DNA of 64,000 nt from Neisseriaceae bacterium HSC-16F19 (GCF_024171525.1 NZ_JALJZY010000010.1:36417-100416), one strand, 5' to 3'; shown: positions 35,239 to 44,494, counted from the first letter of the stretch. The notes: generated by a model not told the origin, from the letters alone. Program-made: numbers and translations.

Positions 35239-38073
35239 ATGATGAAAGAACAAACCGGCCTCTCTTATTTATACGGTGCCAATGCCCCGTATATCGAAGA
35301 GCTGTACGAAAACTACCTCAAAGACCCCGATACGGTAGATGCGTATTGGAAAGACTATTTTGACAAAGTGGCTTCTTTGCCGGGCACGGTATCCAAAGAC
35401 GTGGCGCACCGGCCGATTCAGGAGTCTTTTGTCACCCTGGCCAAGCAGAAAAGCCAGCAGCCGGCGGCCACCGCGCAGGGCGGAGTGGATTTCAACCTGA
35501 TGCAGAAACAGGTGTCGGTGCTGCGCCTGATGTCGGCCTACCGCATCTTGGGCTCGCGCAACGCCAATCTGGACCCGCTGCAACGCAAAACCAAAGACTA
35601 TCTGGAGCAGCTGGACCCGGCCCACCACGGCCTCACCGATGCCGACATGGCGGTGCAGTTCTATGTGGGCAACAATTTTTCCGCCAGCCAGAAACTGCCC
35701 TTGTCCGAAATCATCGGCAAGCTGGAGCAGACCTATTGCCGCTCCGTGGGTGTGGAATATATGCACATCACCCAGCCGGACGAAAAACGCTGGATTCAAA
35801 GCCGCATCGAGCGCGATTTGAGCACCCCGCATTACAACAACGACACCAAACGCCGCATCTTGAAGCAGCTGACCGCAGCCGAAACGCTGGAGCGTTACCT
35901 GCACACCAAATATGTGGGTCAGAAACGCTTCTCGCTCGAAGGCGGCGAGAGCGCCATTGTGGCCGTGGACTACCTCATCCAAAACGGCAGCGCCCAAGGT
36001 GTGGAAGAAGTGGTCATCGGCATGGCCCACCGCGGCCGTTTGAACGTGCTGGTGAATATTCTGGGCAAATCGCCGCGCGATTTGTTCGGCGAGTTTGAAG
36101 GCAAATACACCGTCAAACTGCCCAGCGGCGACGTGAAATACCATATGGGCTTCAGTTCCGACGTGGCCACGCCCAACGGCCCGGTGCATGTATCGCTGGC
36201 CTTTAACCCCTCGCATCTGGAAATCGTCAATCCGGTGGTGGAAGGTTCGGTACGTGCCCGCCAGCGCCGCCGCGGCGAAGACGGCCGTCAGGCCGTGCTG
36301 CCGGTGCTGATTCACGGTGACTCCGCCTTTATCGGCCTGGGCGTGAACCAAGGCACGTTTAATATGTCACAGGCGCGCGGTTATACCACCGGCGGCACCA
36401 TCCATTTGGTCATCAACAACCAAATCGGTTTCACCACCTCCGACACCCGCGACACCCGTTCCACCGTGTATTGCACCGATATCGCCAAAATGGTCGATGC
36501 GCCGATTTTCCACGTCAACGGCGACGACCCGGAAGCCGTGTGCTATGTGATGCAGCTGGCCATGGAATACCGCAGCCAGTTCGGCAAAGATGCCGTCATC
36601 GACTTGGTGTGCTACCGCAAGCTCGGTCACAACGAGGGCGACGACCCCATGCTGACCCAGCCGATGATGTACAAACGCATTGCCCAACATCCGGGCGCGC
36701 GTGCCATGTATGCCGAGCGTCTGGTACAGGAAAACGTGGTCACCACCGCCGAGGCCGACGGCTATATCCAGGCCTATCGCGATGCGCTGGACAAAGGCGA
36801 GCATGTAGAGCAAACCACACTCACCAATTACAAGCGCGACCATGCCGTGGATTGGTCGCAATACTTCGGCACCCATTGGAACCATCCCACCGACACCGCT
36901 TTGCCTGCCGCCGACATCAAACGCCTGGCCGATGTGTTTACCCAGGCGCCGGAAGGCTTCACCCTGCACAATACCGTGAAGAAGCTGTTGGAAGCGCGCC
37001 GCGCCATGGCCGCGGGTGACCAGCCCGTGGATTGGGGCATGGCTGAAACCCTGGCTTATGCCAGCCTGGTGACCAACGGCCACGGTGTGCGCATTTCCGG
37101 CGAAGATTCCGGCCGCGGTACCTTCTCGCACCGCCATGCCGTGCTGCACGATCAAAACCGTGAGAAAAACGATGCCGGTGCCTATGTGCCGCTGCGCCAC
37201 ATGAGCGACAACCAGGCGCCGTTTATGGTCATCGACTCCATCCTCAACGAAGAGGCGGTGTTGGCCTACGAATACGGCTTTGCCTGCGCTGCTCCGGACC
37301 AATTGGTGATTTGGGAAGCGCAATTCGGCGATTTCGCCAACGGCGCGCAAGTGGCCATTGACCAGTTTATCGCTTCCGGCGAAACCAAATGGGGCCGTTT
37401 GTGCGGCCTGACGGTGATTCTGCCGCACGGCTACGACGGCCAAGGCCCGGAGCACTCCTCCGCCCGTCTGGAACGCTGGCTGCAACTGTGCTCCGAGCAC
37501 AATATGCAGATTGTGATGCCTTCCGAAGCCTCGCAAATGTTCCATGTATTGCGCCGCCAGGTGCTGCGCCCTTACCGCAAGCCCTTGATCATCTTTATGT
37601 CCAAACGCCTGCTGCGTTTTAAAGACTCCATGAGTGCCTTGAGCGACTTTACCGAGGGCAGCAGCTTCCGCCCGGTGATCGGCGATGCGCTGAGCGGTGC
37701 CGAGGACAAGATCAAGCGCGTGATTCTGTGTGCCGGACAGGTGTATTACGACCTCATCAAGGCGCGCGACGAGCGCGAGCTGCAAAACGACATCGCCATC
37801 GTGCGCGTGGAGCAGCTCTATCCCTTCCCCTACGAGCAGGTGGCGGCCGAAATCAGCCGCTACGCCAATGCCGCCGAGGTGATGTGGGTACAGGAAGAGC
37901 CGAAAAACCAGGGCGCCTGGTACCAGATCCGTCACCGCGTGGAAGAAGTGGCCGGCAAACGCAAAGTACTGTTTGCGGGACGTCCGAGCAGCGCCTCTCC
38001 GGCCGTAGGCTATATGAGCACCCACATCGCCCAGCTCAAACAGCTGGTAGATGACGCTTTGAACTTGAAATAA
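35239..38073 (+). CDS. sucA: 2-oxoglutarate dehydrogenase E1 component
   Basis: Thiamine-diphosphate enzyme that decarboxylates 2-oxoglutarate. The 944-residue protein has the N-terminal E2-binding helix (LYGANAPYIEELYENYLKDP), GMAHRGRLNVLVNILGK, the thiamine-diphosphate GDxxxxxN region (HVNGDDPEAVCYVMQL), GHNEGDDPMLTQP and HGYDGQGPEHSSARLERWLQL. ATG at 35239 with AAAAGGG upstream; the open frame extends back into the Correia element but that part is not coding. sucB follows after 50 bases. Confidence 0.97.
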   Translation: MMKEQTGLSYLYGANAPYIEELYENYLKDPDTVDAYWKDYFDKVASLPGTVSKDVAHRPIQESFVTLAKQKSQQPAATAQGGVDFNLMQKQVSVLRLMSAYRILGSRNANLDPLQRKTKDYLEQLDPAHHGLTDADMAVQFYVGNNFSASQKLPLSEIIGKLEQTYCRSVGVEYMHITQPDEKRWIQSRIERDLSTPHYNNDTKRRILKQLTAAETLERYLHTKYVGQKRFSLEGGESAIVAVDYLIQNGSAQGVEEVVIGMAHRGRLNVLVNILGKSPRDLFGEFEGKYTVKLPSGDVKYHMGFSSDVATPNGPVHVSLAFNPSHLEIVNPVVEGSVRARQRRRGEDGRQAVLPVLIHGDSAFIGLGVNQGTFNMSQARGYTTGGTIHLVINNQIGFTTSDTRDTRSTVYCTDIAKMVDAPIFHVNGDDPEAVCYVMQLAMEYRSQFGKDAVIDLVCYRKLGHNEGDDPMLTQPMMYKRIAQHPGARAMYAERLVQENVVTTAEADGYIQAYRDALDKGEHVEQTTLTNYKRDHAVDWSQYFGTHWNHPTDTALPAADIKRLADVFTQAPEGFTLHNTVKKLLEARRAMAAGDQPVDWGMAETLAYASLVTNGHGVRISGEDSGRGTFSHRHAVLHDQNREKNDAGAYVPLRHMSDNQAPFMVIDSILNEEAVLAYEYGFACAAPDQLVIWEAQFGDFANGAQVAIDQFIASGETKWGRLCGLTVILPHGYDGQGPEHSSARLERWLQLCSEHNMQIVMPSEASQMFHVLRRQVLRPYRKPLIIFMSKRLLRFKDSMSALSDFTEGSSFRPVIGDALSGAEDKIKRVILCAGQVYYDLIKARDERELQNDIAIVRVEQLYPFPYEQVAAEISRYANAAEVMWVQEEPKNQGAWYQIRHRVEEVAGKRKVLFAGRPSSASPAVGYMSTHIAQLKQLVDDALNLK

Positions 38074-38123
38074 ATACCATCGAAATAACCCGGCCGCCCT
38101 GCGGCCCATGAGGAGCCAAAATC

Positions 38124-39329
38124 ATGATTATCGAAATTACCGTCCCGATGCTGCCTGAAAGCGTTTCCGAAGCCACGCTGATGTCTTGGCACAAGAAAGT
38201 GGGTGACTATGTTGCACGCGACGAAAACCTGATCGATCTGGAAACCGACAAAGTGGTGCTGGAATTGCCGGCGCAACAAGCCGGTGTACTGGTGGAAATC
38301 ATCGAACAAGACGGTGCCACCGTGACCGCAGGCCAGCTGCTGGCCAAAATCGACACCGCCGCCAAAGCCGGTGATGCACCCGCCGCCGCCGCTCCGGCTG
38401 CCGAAGCCGCCGCACCTGCCGCAGCTGCCAGCCAGGCACAAGCCGGTGTGGCCATGCCCGCCGCCGCCAAACTGGCCGCCGAAACCGGCGTGGATGTGGC
38501 CGCCGTACAAGGCTCCGGCCGTGACGGCCGCGTGTTGAAAGAAGACGTGCAAAACGCCGCCGCCGCCCTGGCCGCCGCGCCGGTGGCGCAACCCTCGGCC
38601 AACCCGGTGCCGCAAGCCGCCGCTGCCGGACGCAGCGAACAGCGCGTGCCCATGAGCCGCCTGCGCGCCCGCGTGGCCGAGCGCCTGCTGCAATCCCAGG
38701 CCGAAAACGCCATCCTCACCACCTTCAACGAAGTGAATATGCAGCCGGTGATGGACTTGCGCAACAAATACAAAGACAAGTTCGAGAAAGAATACGGCGT
38801 GAAGCTGGGCTTTATGTCCTTCTTCGTTAAAGCCGCCGTGGCCGCGCTGAAGAAATACCCGATTGTGAACGCCTCCGTGGACGGCACCGACATCGTGTAC
38901 CACGGTTTCTACGACATCGGTATCGCCATCGGCAGCCCGCGCGGTCTGGTGGTGCCCATCCTGCGTGATGCCGACCAAATGAGCATCGCCCAAATCGAAC
39001 AGGCCATCATCAATTACGCCAACCAGGCCAAAGACGGCAAGCTGGCGCTGGAAGATTTGACCGGCGGTACTTTCAGCATCACCAACGGCGGCACCTTCGG
39101 TTCCATGATGTCCACCCCCATCATCAACCCGCCGCAATCGGCCATCTTGGGCATGCACGCCACCAAAGAGCGTGCCGTGGTGGAAAACGGTCAAGTGGTG
39201 GTGCGCCCGATGATGTATCTGGCCCTCTCTTACGACCACCGCATCATCGACGGCCGCGAAGCCGTGCTGACCCTGGTGACCATTAAAGAGGCGCTGGAAG
39301 ATCCGGCCCGCCTGATTTTGGACATTTAA
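38124..39329 (+). CDS. sucB: Dihydrolipoyllysine succinyltransferase (E2 of 2-oxoglutarate dehydrogenase)
   Basis: Core of the complex. The 401-residue protein has one lipoyl domain with K43 in DLETDKVVLELPA, an Ala-Pro-rich hinge (about 80-110), the E3-binding domain (MPAAAKLAAETGVD..GSGRDGRVLKEDV) and the catalytic domain ending with SYDHRIIDGREAV. ATG with GAGGAG upstream. Followed by an inverted uptake-sequence hairpin, then a lipoprotein gene before lpdA. Confidence 0.97.
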   Translation: MIIEITVPMLPESVSEATLMSWHKKVGDYVARDENLIDLETDKVVLELPAQQAGVLVEIIEQDGATVTAGQLLAKIDTAAKAGDAPAAAAPAAEAAAPAAAASQAQAGVAMPAAAKLAAETGVDVAAVQGSGRDGRVLKEDVQNAAAALAAAPVAQPSANPVPQAAAAGRSEQRVPMSRLRARVAERLLQSQAENAILTTFNEVNMQPVMDLRNKYKDKFEKEYGVKLGFMSFFVKAAVAALKKYPIVNASVDGTDIVYHGFYDIGIAIGSPRGLVVPILRDADQMSIAQIEQAIINYANQAKDGKLALEDLTGGTFSITNGGTFGSMMSTPIINPPQSAILGMHATKERAVVENGQVVVRPMMYLALSYDHRIIDGREAVLTLVTIKEALEDPARLILDI

Positions 39330-39339
39330 CGCAGCGTGC

Positions 39340-39371
39340 AAAGGCTGCCTGAAAAGTTTTCAGGCAGCCTT
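39340..39371 (+). terminator. Inverted uptake-sequence pair after sucB
   Basis: AAAGGCTGCCTGAAAA..TTTTCAGGCAGCCTT hairpin, 10 bases after the sucB stop. Confidence 0.65.
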
Positions 39372-39403
39372 CTTATCCCTTATTGACATAAAGGAAACAG
39401 CCC

Positions 39404-40171
39404 ATGGCAGCCCTCTGGATCAAACGTACCCTCACCACCGCCGCAGCTGCGGTTTTGCTGGCAGCCTGCCAAAGCGCGGCCCTGCCCGAAGGCGCACCGG
39501 CCACCGCCAGTGTGTTGCGTTCCGGCGCCCAAGTGCTCGCCCAGGTGAAAGAGAAAACCAACGAGCCGGACCTGTATTTCAGTGCCGAAGGCCAATACCA
39601 CAGCCAACCGCAGGCAGGCGGCTATTTCCGCCGCGTGCTGGGCAAAACCGCCGACGGCAGCTGGGTGGTGCAGGACTTCTACCAGGACAACCAGGCCAAG
39701 CAAATCGACCCGGCGCTGATTTTCCATCCGGAGGGTTTGCGCAATTTCGACAACGATGTGGTGCAGGGCCGGGTGGTGTGGTACCGCAAAGACGGCTCGC
39801 TGATGCAGAGCATCGTGTTTGATCGCGGTCTGGCGCAAGGCTGGCAAAGCCATTACGACCGCCAGGGCCGTTTGCGCTGGCTGATCGGTATGGATAAAGG
39901 CGAGGAGGATGGCAGGGCGCAGGCCTTTAACGAGGCAGGCCGTCTGATTTACCGCTTCGATGCAGCCAAAGGCGAGCGTGAAATGTGGCACGACAATGGC
40001 CGTTTGGCGATGAAAGTGCGCTTGCCTCTGCCCGAAAATGCCCACCTCGAAACCGCCGTGATTGAAGGCTGGGATGAACAGGGTAAAGCCTTGACACCCG
40101 AACAGGCGCAGCTGCTGGCGGATTATCTGATCAGCAAAACCTATGATCTCAACAGCGACAGCGAAGACTGA
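39404..40171 (+). CDS. Predicted lipoprotein of unknown function
   Basis: A 255-residue protein with a lipoprotein signal: KRTLTTAAAAVLLAAC, lipobox LLAAC, modified cysteine near residue 22, followed by QSAAL. The mature part contains repeated short strands of the toxin-antitoxin-antidote/MORN-like kind (VWYRKDGSLMQSIVFDRGLAQGW, HYDRQGRLRWLIG, FNEAGRLIYRFDA, WHDNGRLAMKV). This suggests a beta-repeat surface or periplasmic protein. Its place between sucB and lpdA is curious: no lipoprotein has a known role in the complex. ATG at 39404 with AAAGGAAACAGCCC upstream. Confidence 0.75.
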   Translation: MAALWIKRTLTTAAAAVLLAACQSAALPEGAPATASVLRSGAQVLAQVKEKTNEPDLYFSAEGQYHSQPQAGGYFRRVLGKTADGSWVVQDFYQDNQAKQIDPALIFHPEGLRNFDNDVVQGRVVWYRKDGSLMQSIVFDRGLAQGWQSHYDRQGRLRWLIGMDKGEEDGRAQAFNEAGRLIYRFDAAKGEREMWHDNGRLAMKVRLPLPENAHLETAVIEGWDEQGKALTPEQAQLLADYLISKTYDLNSDSED

Positions 40172-40217
40172 TTTCAGGCTGCCTGAATAGTTTAAAAATT
40201 ACATAAGGAAGAAACAC

Positions 40218-41651
40218 ATGTCTCAATTTGATGTAGTGGTTATCGGCGCCGGCCCCGGCGGTTATATTGCCGCCATCCGCGCCGCCCAGCTGGGCTTTAA
40301 AACCGCCTGTATCGACGCCGGTGTCAACAAAGCCGGCGATGCCCCCGCACTGGGCGGCACCTGTTTGAACGTGGGCTGCATTCCCTCCAAAGCGCTGCTG
40401 CAATCGAGCGAGCATTTCCACGCCGCCCAGCACGATTTTGCCGCCCACGGCATTACCGTAGGCGATGTGTCTTTCGACGCCGCGCAAATGATTGCCCGCA
40501 AAGACGAAATCGTCACCAAACTCACCGGCGGCATCGGCTTTTTGTTTAAAAAGAACAAAGTCGAAAGCCTGCACGGCAAGGCTTCGTTTGCGGGCAAAAA
40601 CGGCGATGCCTACCAAATCGAAGTGGACAACAAAGGCGAAAAAACCGTGGTCGAAGCGAAGCATGTGATTGTGGCCACCGGTTCCGTACCGCGTCCGCTG
40701 CCGCAAATCGCCATCGACAATGTCAATGTGCTGGACAACGAAGGTGCGCTCAACCTGACCGCCGTGCCGAAAAAGCTGGGCATCATCGGCTCCGGCGTGA
40801 TTGGTCTGGAAATGGGTTCGGTGTGGAAGCGTGTCGGTGCCGAGGTCACCATCCTCGAAGCCGCCCCGGCCTTCCTCGCTGCTGCCGACCAGCAAATCGC
40901 CAAAGAAGCGTTTAAATACTTCACCAAAGAGCAGGGCATGGCCATCGAGCTGGGTGTCAAAATCGGCGACATTCAAAACGTGGACGGTGGTGTGAGCGTG
41001 GCGTTTGAAACCGCCAAAGGCGAAGCCAAAACCGAAGTGTTCGACAAACTGATCGTCTCCATCGGCCGCATTCCCAATACCGAGGGCCTCAATGCCGAAG
41101 CCGTGGGTCTGGAAAAAGACGAGCGCGGTTTTATCCAGGTGGATGGCGACTGCCGCACCAATCTGCCCCATGTCTGGGCCATCGGCGACGTGGTGCGCGG
41201 CCCCATGCTGGCGCACAAAGCCAGCGATGAGGGTGTGGCTGTGGCCGAGCGCATTGCCGGACAAAAACCGCATCTGGATTTCAACACCATCCCGTTTGTA
41301 ATTTACACCGACCCGGAAATCGCCTGGGTGGGCAAGACCGAAGAGCAGCTCAAAGCCGAAGGCGTGGAATACAAAAAAGGCACTTCTTTGTTCTCCCCCA
41401 ACGGCCGCGCCCTGGGTTTGGGCAAAGCCAAAGGCACGGTAAAAGTCTTGGCCTGCGCCAAAACCGACCGCATCCTCGGCGTGCACATGGTCGGCCCCAT
41501 GGTGAGCGAATTGGTGGCCGAAGCGGTGATGGCCATGGAATTCAAAGCCAGCAGCGAAGACATCGGCCGCATCGTCCATGCCCACCCGACACTGTCGGAA
41601 GTGCTGCATGAGGCTGCATTGGCCGCCGACAAACGCGCCCTGCACGGTTAA
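40218..41651 (+). CDS. lpdA: Dihydrolipoyl dehydrogenase (E3)
   Basis: Flavoprotein reoxidising lipoamide for 2-oxoglutarate dehydrogenase and related complexes. The 477-residue protein has VIGAGPGGYIAAIRAAQLG, the redox pair in GGTCLNVGCIPSKALL (C49, C54), the NAD-binding LGIIGSGVIGLEMG, and the catalytic HAHPTLSE near the C terminus. ATG with TAAGGAAG upstream. A Correia-type element begins two bases after the stop. Confidence 0.97.
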   Translation: MSQFDVVVIGAGPGGYIAAIRAAQLGFKTACIDAGVNKAGDAPALGGTCLNVGCIPSKALLQSSEHFHAAQHDFAAHGITVGDVSFDAAQMIARKDEIVTKLTGGIGFLFKKNKVESLHGKASFAGKNGDAYQIEVDNKGEKTVVEAKHVIVATGSVPRPLPQIAIDNVNVLDNEGALNLTAVPKKLGIIGSGVIGLEMGSVWKRVGAEVTILEAAPAFLAAADQQIAKEAFKYFTKEQGMAIELGVKIGDIQNVDGGVSVAFETAKGEAKTEVFDKLIVSIGRIPNTEGLNAEAVGLEKDERGFIQVDGDCRTNLPHVWAIGDVVRGPMLAHKASDEGVAVAERIAGQKPHLDFNTIPFVIYTDPEIAWVGKTEEQLKAEGVEYKKGTSLFSPNGRALGLGKAKGTVKVLACAKTDRILGVHMVGPMVSELVAEAVMAMEFKASSEDIGRIVHAHPTLSEVLHEAALAADKRALHG

Positions 41652-41652
41652 T

Positions 41653-41754
41653 TAGCCATCCCAAATAGAAATGATACGGCGTTGCTGCGCCTTGCCGTAC
41701 TACTTGTACTGTCTGCGGCTTGCTGCCTTGTCTCATTTCTATTTGGTTCGGCTA
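41653..41754. mobile_element. Correia-type element, TAGCC-ended subtype
   Basis: Ends TAGCCATCCCAAATAGAAAT and ATTTCTATTTGGTTCGGCTA enclose the same core as the other copies (GATACGGCGTTGCTGCGCC, TACTTGTACTGTCTGCGG). About 102 bases, immediately after lpdA. Confidence 0.8.
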
Positions 41755-41758
41755 GCAC

Positions 41759-42145
41759 GTAGCTTGGGTCGTCAGACCCAACGTGCCAAGTTTCGTAAAG
41801 TGTTGGCTCTGGCGACCCAAGCTACACTTGCCGTCGGCACCATGCGCCGTCATGCCCGCGCAGGTGCATCAGCCCCTCGCCCTGTGGGAGAGGGGCTGGG
41901 GAGAGGGCCAAATGTTGAACGTTGCTGCCATCCATCCAAGATACATGCAGCCCTTGACAGCCCTCTCCCGCGGGAGAGGGAATGCAGGCCGTAGGGTGGG
42001 CATTCTTGCCCACCAATCATCTTGGTTACTCAGCGGTTTAAAATGGTGGGCAGGAATGCCCACCCTACCTGTAGCCTGTTTTTCGTTGCCACCAACGGGT
42101 TTGCAAAGGTCTCAGGCTGCCTGAAAAGGGTGGGGCGGGTGTAAA
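41759..42145. repeat. Cluster of repeats with no gene (lpdA to small membrane proteins)
   Basis: In order: a GTAG-headed TTGGGTC-type inverted repeat (41759-41825); a CCCTCTCCC/GGGAGAGGG palindromic region (about 41870-41985); a GTAGGGTGGGCATT-type inverted repeat (41991-42068); one GAGACCTTTGCAAAA-type end (about 42101-42115) next to an uptake sequence; and a single GTGG-headed hairpin with stem GGCGGGT..ACCCGCC (42129-42153). No open reading frame here looks real. Confidence 0.7.
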
Positions 42146-42166
42146 CCCGCCCGTTTGCGGTGCATT

Positions 42167-42418
42167 ATGGGCTGGGTTTTAATTTTATCCTTCTTGTGCG
42201 GCTTGGCCGCAGGCGGTCTGTGCCGCAGCGCCCGCGCCTGGTATATCGGCATCGGCGTGCCCATGCTGTGTGTGGCGGCCTTGATTGTCTATCTGGGTAT
42301 GCTGATGCCCGCCGACGGCGGTTTTGCTGCTTTGTGGCCGGACTGGCCCACCTTGGGCGTACCCGCTGCTTACGGCGGTGCCATGGGCGTATGGCTGACG
42401 CGTCTGCTCAGGCGCTGA
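42167..42418 (+). CDS. Small membrane protein, paralogue 1
   Basis: An 83-residue protein with two hydrophobic segments (WVLILSFLCGLAAGG and WYIGIGVPMLCVAALIVYLG) and a third weaker one before LTRLLRR. I do not recognise a named family. It is a paralogue of the next gene: LSF, SRxxxxWxIGIGxP, AAxIVYL and GG..WP align in both. No good ribosome-binding site is seen for the ATG at 42167 and a hairpin repeat lies directly upstream, so expression is doubtful. Confidence 0.5.
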   Translation: MGWVLILSFLCGLAAGGLCRSARAWYIGIGVPMLCVAALIVYLGMLMPADGGFAALWPDWPTLGVPAAYGGAMGVWLTRLLRR

Positions 42419-42426
42419 TGTGAGGC

Positions 42427-42495
42427 GTAGGTTGGGTTGAAAACCCAACACCTGTGTCACAGTTAAGGTTTGTTGGGTCTGACGACCCAAGCTAC
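42427..42495. repeat. GTAG-headed inverted repeat (REPIN-like), TTGGGT stem type
   Basis: GTAGGTTGGGTTGAAAACCC at the left, GGGTCTGACGACCCAAGCTAC at the right in diverged form. It sits between two paralogous small membrane genes. Confidence 0.75.
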
Positions 42496-42519
42496 ATGTG
42501 GTGCTCTAGGAGTGGCGGA

Positions 42520-42798
42520 ATGAATCTGGATCCCGTACTGGTATTTGCCCTGTCTTTTGTTTGGGGCGTGTTGGTGGCTTTATTGAGCCGTGGCATTTCC
42601 GGCTGGTGCATCGGTATCGGCCTGCCGACGGTGGCGGCCGCAGCCTATATTGTGTATCTGGCCTACGGTGTGCCTTACAGCGGCGGCGGGGCTTCGATGT
42701 GGCCGATTGCCTTGGTGGTGCTCAGCGGTTCTGCCGCCGTGTGCAGTGCCGCGGGTGTCGGCTTGGTTTATCTGTTGCGACATTGCTTGCAACGCTGA
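42520..42798 (+). CDS. Small membrane protein, paralogue 2
   Basis: A 92-residue protein with three hydrophobic segments (VLVFALSFVWGVLVALL, WCIGIGLPTVAAAAYIVYLA, and IALVVLSGSAAVCSAAGVGLVYLL). It is clearly related to the upstream 83-residue protein. The ATG at 42520 follows AGGAG at seven bases. Function unknown; the conserved W-IGIG-P-AA-IVYL block is the only feature likely to help a search. Confidence 0.6.
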   Translation: MNLDPVLVFALSFVWGVLVALLSRGISGWCIGIGLPTVAAAAYIVYLAYGVPYSGGGASMWPIALVVLSGSAAVCSAAGVGLVYLLRHCLQR

Positions 42799-42844
42799 CT
42801 CCTGCCCGTTCTGCCTGTTCAGGCAGCCTGATGATTGATTATTG

Positions 42845-43129
42845 ATGAATACCCATTTACTCGGTCTGTATTTTCTGCCCACCGGCATCATCATGATGTG
42901 TCTGGGCGGTTTGTGGCAGCTGTATGTGATGCTCACAGAGAGCTACACGCTCAACCGCTATCCGGACAAAAAACTGGTGTGGGTGGTGGCGGCGCTGTTT
43001 TTCAGCTTCAGCCTCGCCATCTATTGGTTTGCCCCCAATGCGCGCAAAAAAGGGCTGCTGTTTGTGCTCTTGGGCGGCGGCGGCCTGCTGTTGTTCGGGC
43101 TGGCGCGGATGTGGCTGCCGTGGCGCTAA
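42845..43129 (+). CDS. Small membrane protein of unknown function
   Basis: A 94-residue protein with three hydrophobic helices (LGLYFLPTGIIMMCLGGLWQLYVML, LVWVVAALFFSFSLAIYWFA and LLFVLLGGGGLLLFGLARMWL) separated by basic loops (NRYPDKK, NARKK). No family recognised. It lies third in the group between lpdA and sucC, with an uptake sequence just upstream. A clear ribosome-binding site is not seen. Confidence 0.55.
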   Translation: MNTHLLGLYFLPTGIIMMCLGGLWQLYVMLTESYTLNRYPDKKLVWVVAALFFSFSLAIYWFAPNARKKGLLFVLLGGGGLLLFGLARMWLPWR

Positions 43130-43131
43130 TG

Positions 43132-43157
43132 TAGGTCGGATACTTGTATCCGACATC
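43132..43157. repeat. Single GTAG-headed hairpin (REP-like)
   Basis: GTAGGTCGGATACTTGTATC with the rest of its stem; a half unit of the type found paired at 52157-52235. Confidence 0.7.
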
Positions 43158-43302
43158 CAACTTCAGGCTGCCTGAAAGACGTTTTTTGCAGCACACAAAA
43201 ATCGCCGCAACAGGCGGCTTTTGCCCTATACTTCACCCCTTGTTTTGCCACCCGGCAACACATGGCTAATCCTAACCCCAACCCCCGAAAAGGAAGTTGC
43301 GA

Positions 43303-44469
43303 ATGAACTTACACGAATATCAAGCAAAAGAGCTGCTGGCCGCTTACGGCCTGCCGGTTCAAGGCGGTATTTTGGCGGTCAACGGCGATGAAGCCGCTGC
43401 CGCTTTTGACAAATTGGGCGGCAAATTTGCCGTCGTCAAAGCCCAGGTACACGCCGGCGGCCGCGGTAAGGCGGGCGGTGTGAAAGTGGTGAAAAGCCGC
43501 GAAGAAGCCAAAGAAGTGGCCGAAAGCCTTATCGGTACCAACCTGGTAACCTACCAAACCGACGCGGGCGGCCAACCGGTCAACAGCGTGCTGGTGTGCG
43601 AAGACATGTATCCGGTGAAAACCGAACTGTATCTGGGTGCGGTGGTAGACCGCTCCACCCGCCGTGTGACCTTTATGGCGTCCACCGAAGGCGGCGTGGA
43701 AATTGAAAAAGTGGCCGAAGAAACCCCGGAAAAAATCTTCAAAGTGACCGTGGATCCGCTGGTGGGCCTGCAAGCCTGCCAAGCCCGCGACGTGGCTTTC
43801 CAATTGGGCCTGCAAGACAAACAAATCAACGAATTCGTCAAACTGATGACCGGCGCCTACAAAGCCTTTGTCGAAAATGATTTCGCCCTGTTTGAAGTTA
43901 ATCCCCTGGCCGTGCGCGAAAACGGCGAATTGGCCTGCGTGGACGGCAAAATCGGCATCGACAGCAATGCGCTTTACCGCCTGCCCAAAATCGCCGCCCT
44001 GCGCGACAAGTCGCAAGAAAACGAGCGCGAACTGAAAGCCTCCGAATTCGACCTCAACTATGTGGCCCTGGAAGGCAATATCGGCTGTATGGTGAACGGT
44101 GCCGGCCTGGCCATGGCCACCATGGACATCATCAAGCTCAAAGGCGGCCAACCGGCCAACTTCCTCGACGTGGGCGGCGGCGCCACCAAAGAGCGCGTGA
44201 TCGAAGCCTTCAAACTGATTCTGGCCGACTCTTCCGTACAAGGCGTGCTGATCAACATCTTCGGCGGCATCGTCCGTTGCGACATGATTGCCGAAGCCAT
44301 TGTCGCTGCCGTGAAAGAAGTCAATGTCACCGTGCCGGTGGTGGTGCGTCTGGAAGGCAATAATGCCGAACTGGGGGCCAAGATTCTTAACGAATCCGGC
44401 CTGAAACTGACTTCCGCCGACGGCCTCAACGACGCCGCCGAAAAAATCGTGGCCGCCGTTAAGGGCTAA
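43303..44469 (+). CDS. sucC: Succinyl-CoA synthetase beta subunit
   Basis: ADP-forming succinate-CoA ligase, ATP-grasp subunit. The 388-residue protein has MNLHEYQAKELLAAYGLPV, VKAQVHAGGRGKAGGVK, FEVNPLAV, and the C-terminal CoA-ligase part with DVGGGATKERV and INIFGGIVRCD. ATG at 43303 with AAGGAAG upstream. sucD follows after 25 bases. Confidence 0.97.
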   Translation: MNLHEYQAKELLAAYGLPVQGGILAVNGDEAAAAFDKLGGKFAVVKAQVHAGGRGKAGGVKVVKSREEAKEVAESLIGTNLVTYQTDAGGQPVNSVLVCEDMYPVKTELYLGAVVDRSTRRVTFMASTEGGVEIEKVAEETPEKIFKVTVDPLVGLQACQARDVAFQLGLQDKQINEFVKLMTGAYKAFVENDFALFEVNPLAVRENGELACVDGKIGIDSNALYRLPKIAALRDKSQENERELKASEFDLNYVALEGNIGCMVNGAGLAMATMDIIKLKGGQPANFLDVGGGATKERVIEAFKLILADSSVQGVLINIFGGIVRCDMIAEAIVAAVKEVNVTVPVVVRLEGNNAELGAKILNESGLKLTSADGLNDAAEKIVAAVKG

Positions 44470-44494
44470 GGCAGACAAATCAAAAGGACAACAC

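Noticed and set aside
36367..38109. A 580-codon frame opposite sucA
   Set aside because: Shadow translation; sucA motifs on the plus strand are unambiguous.
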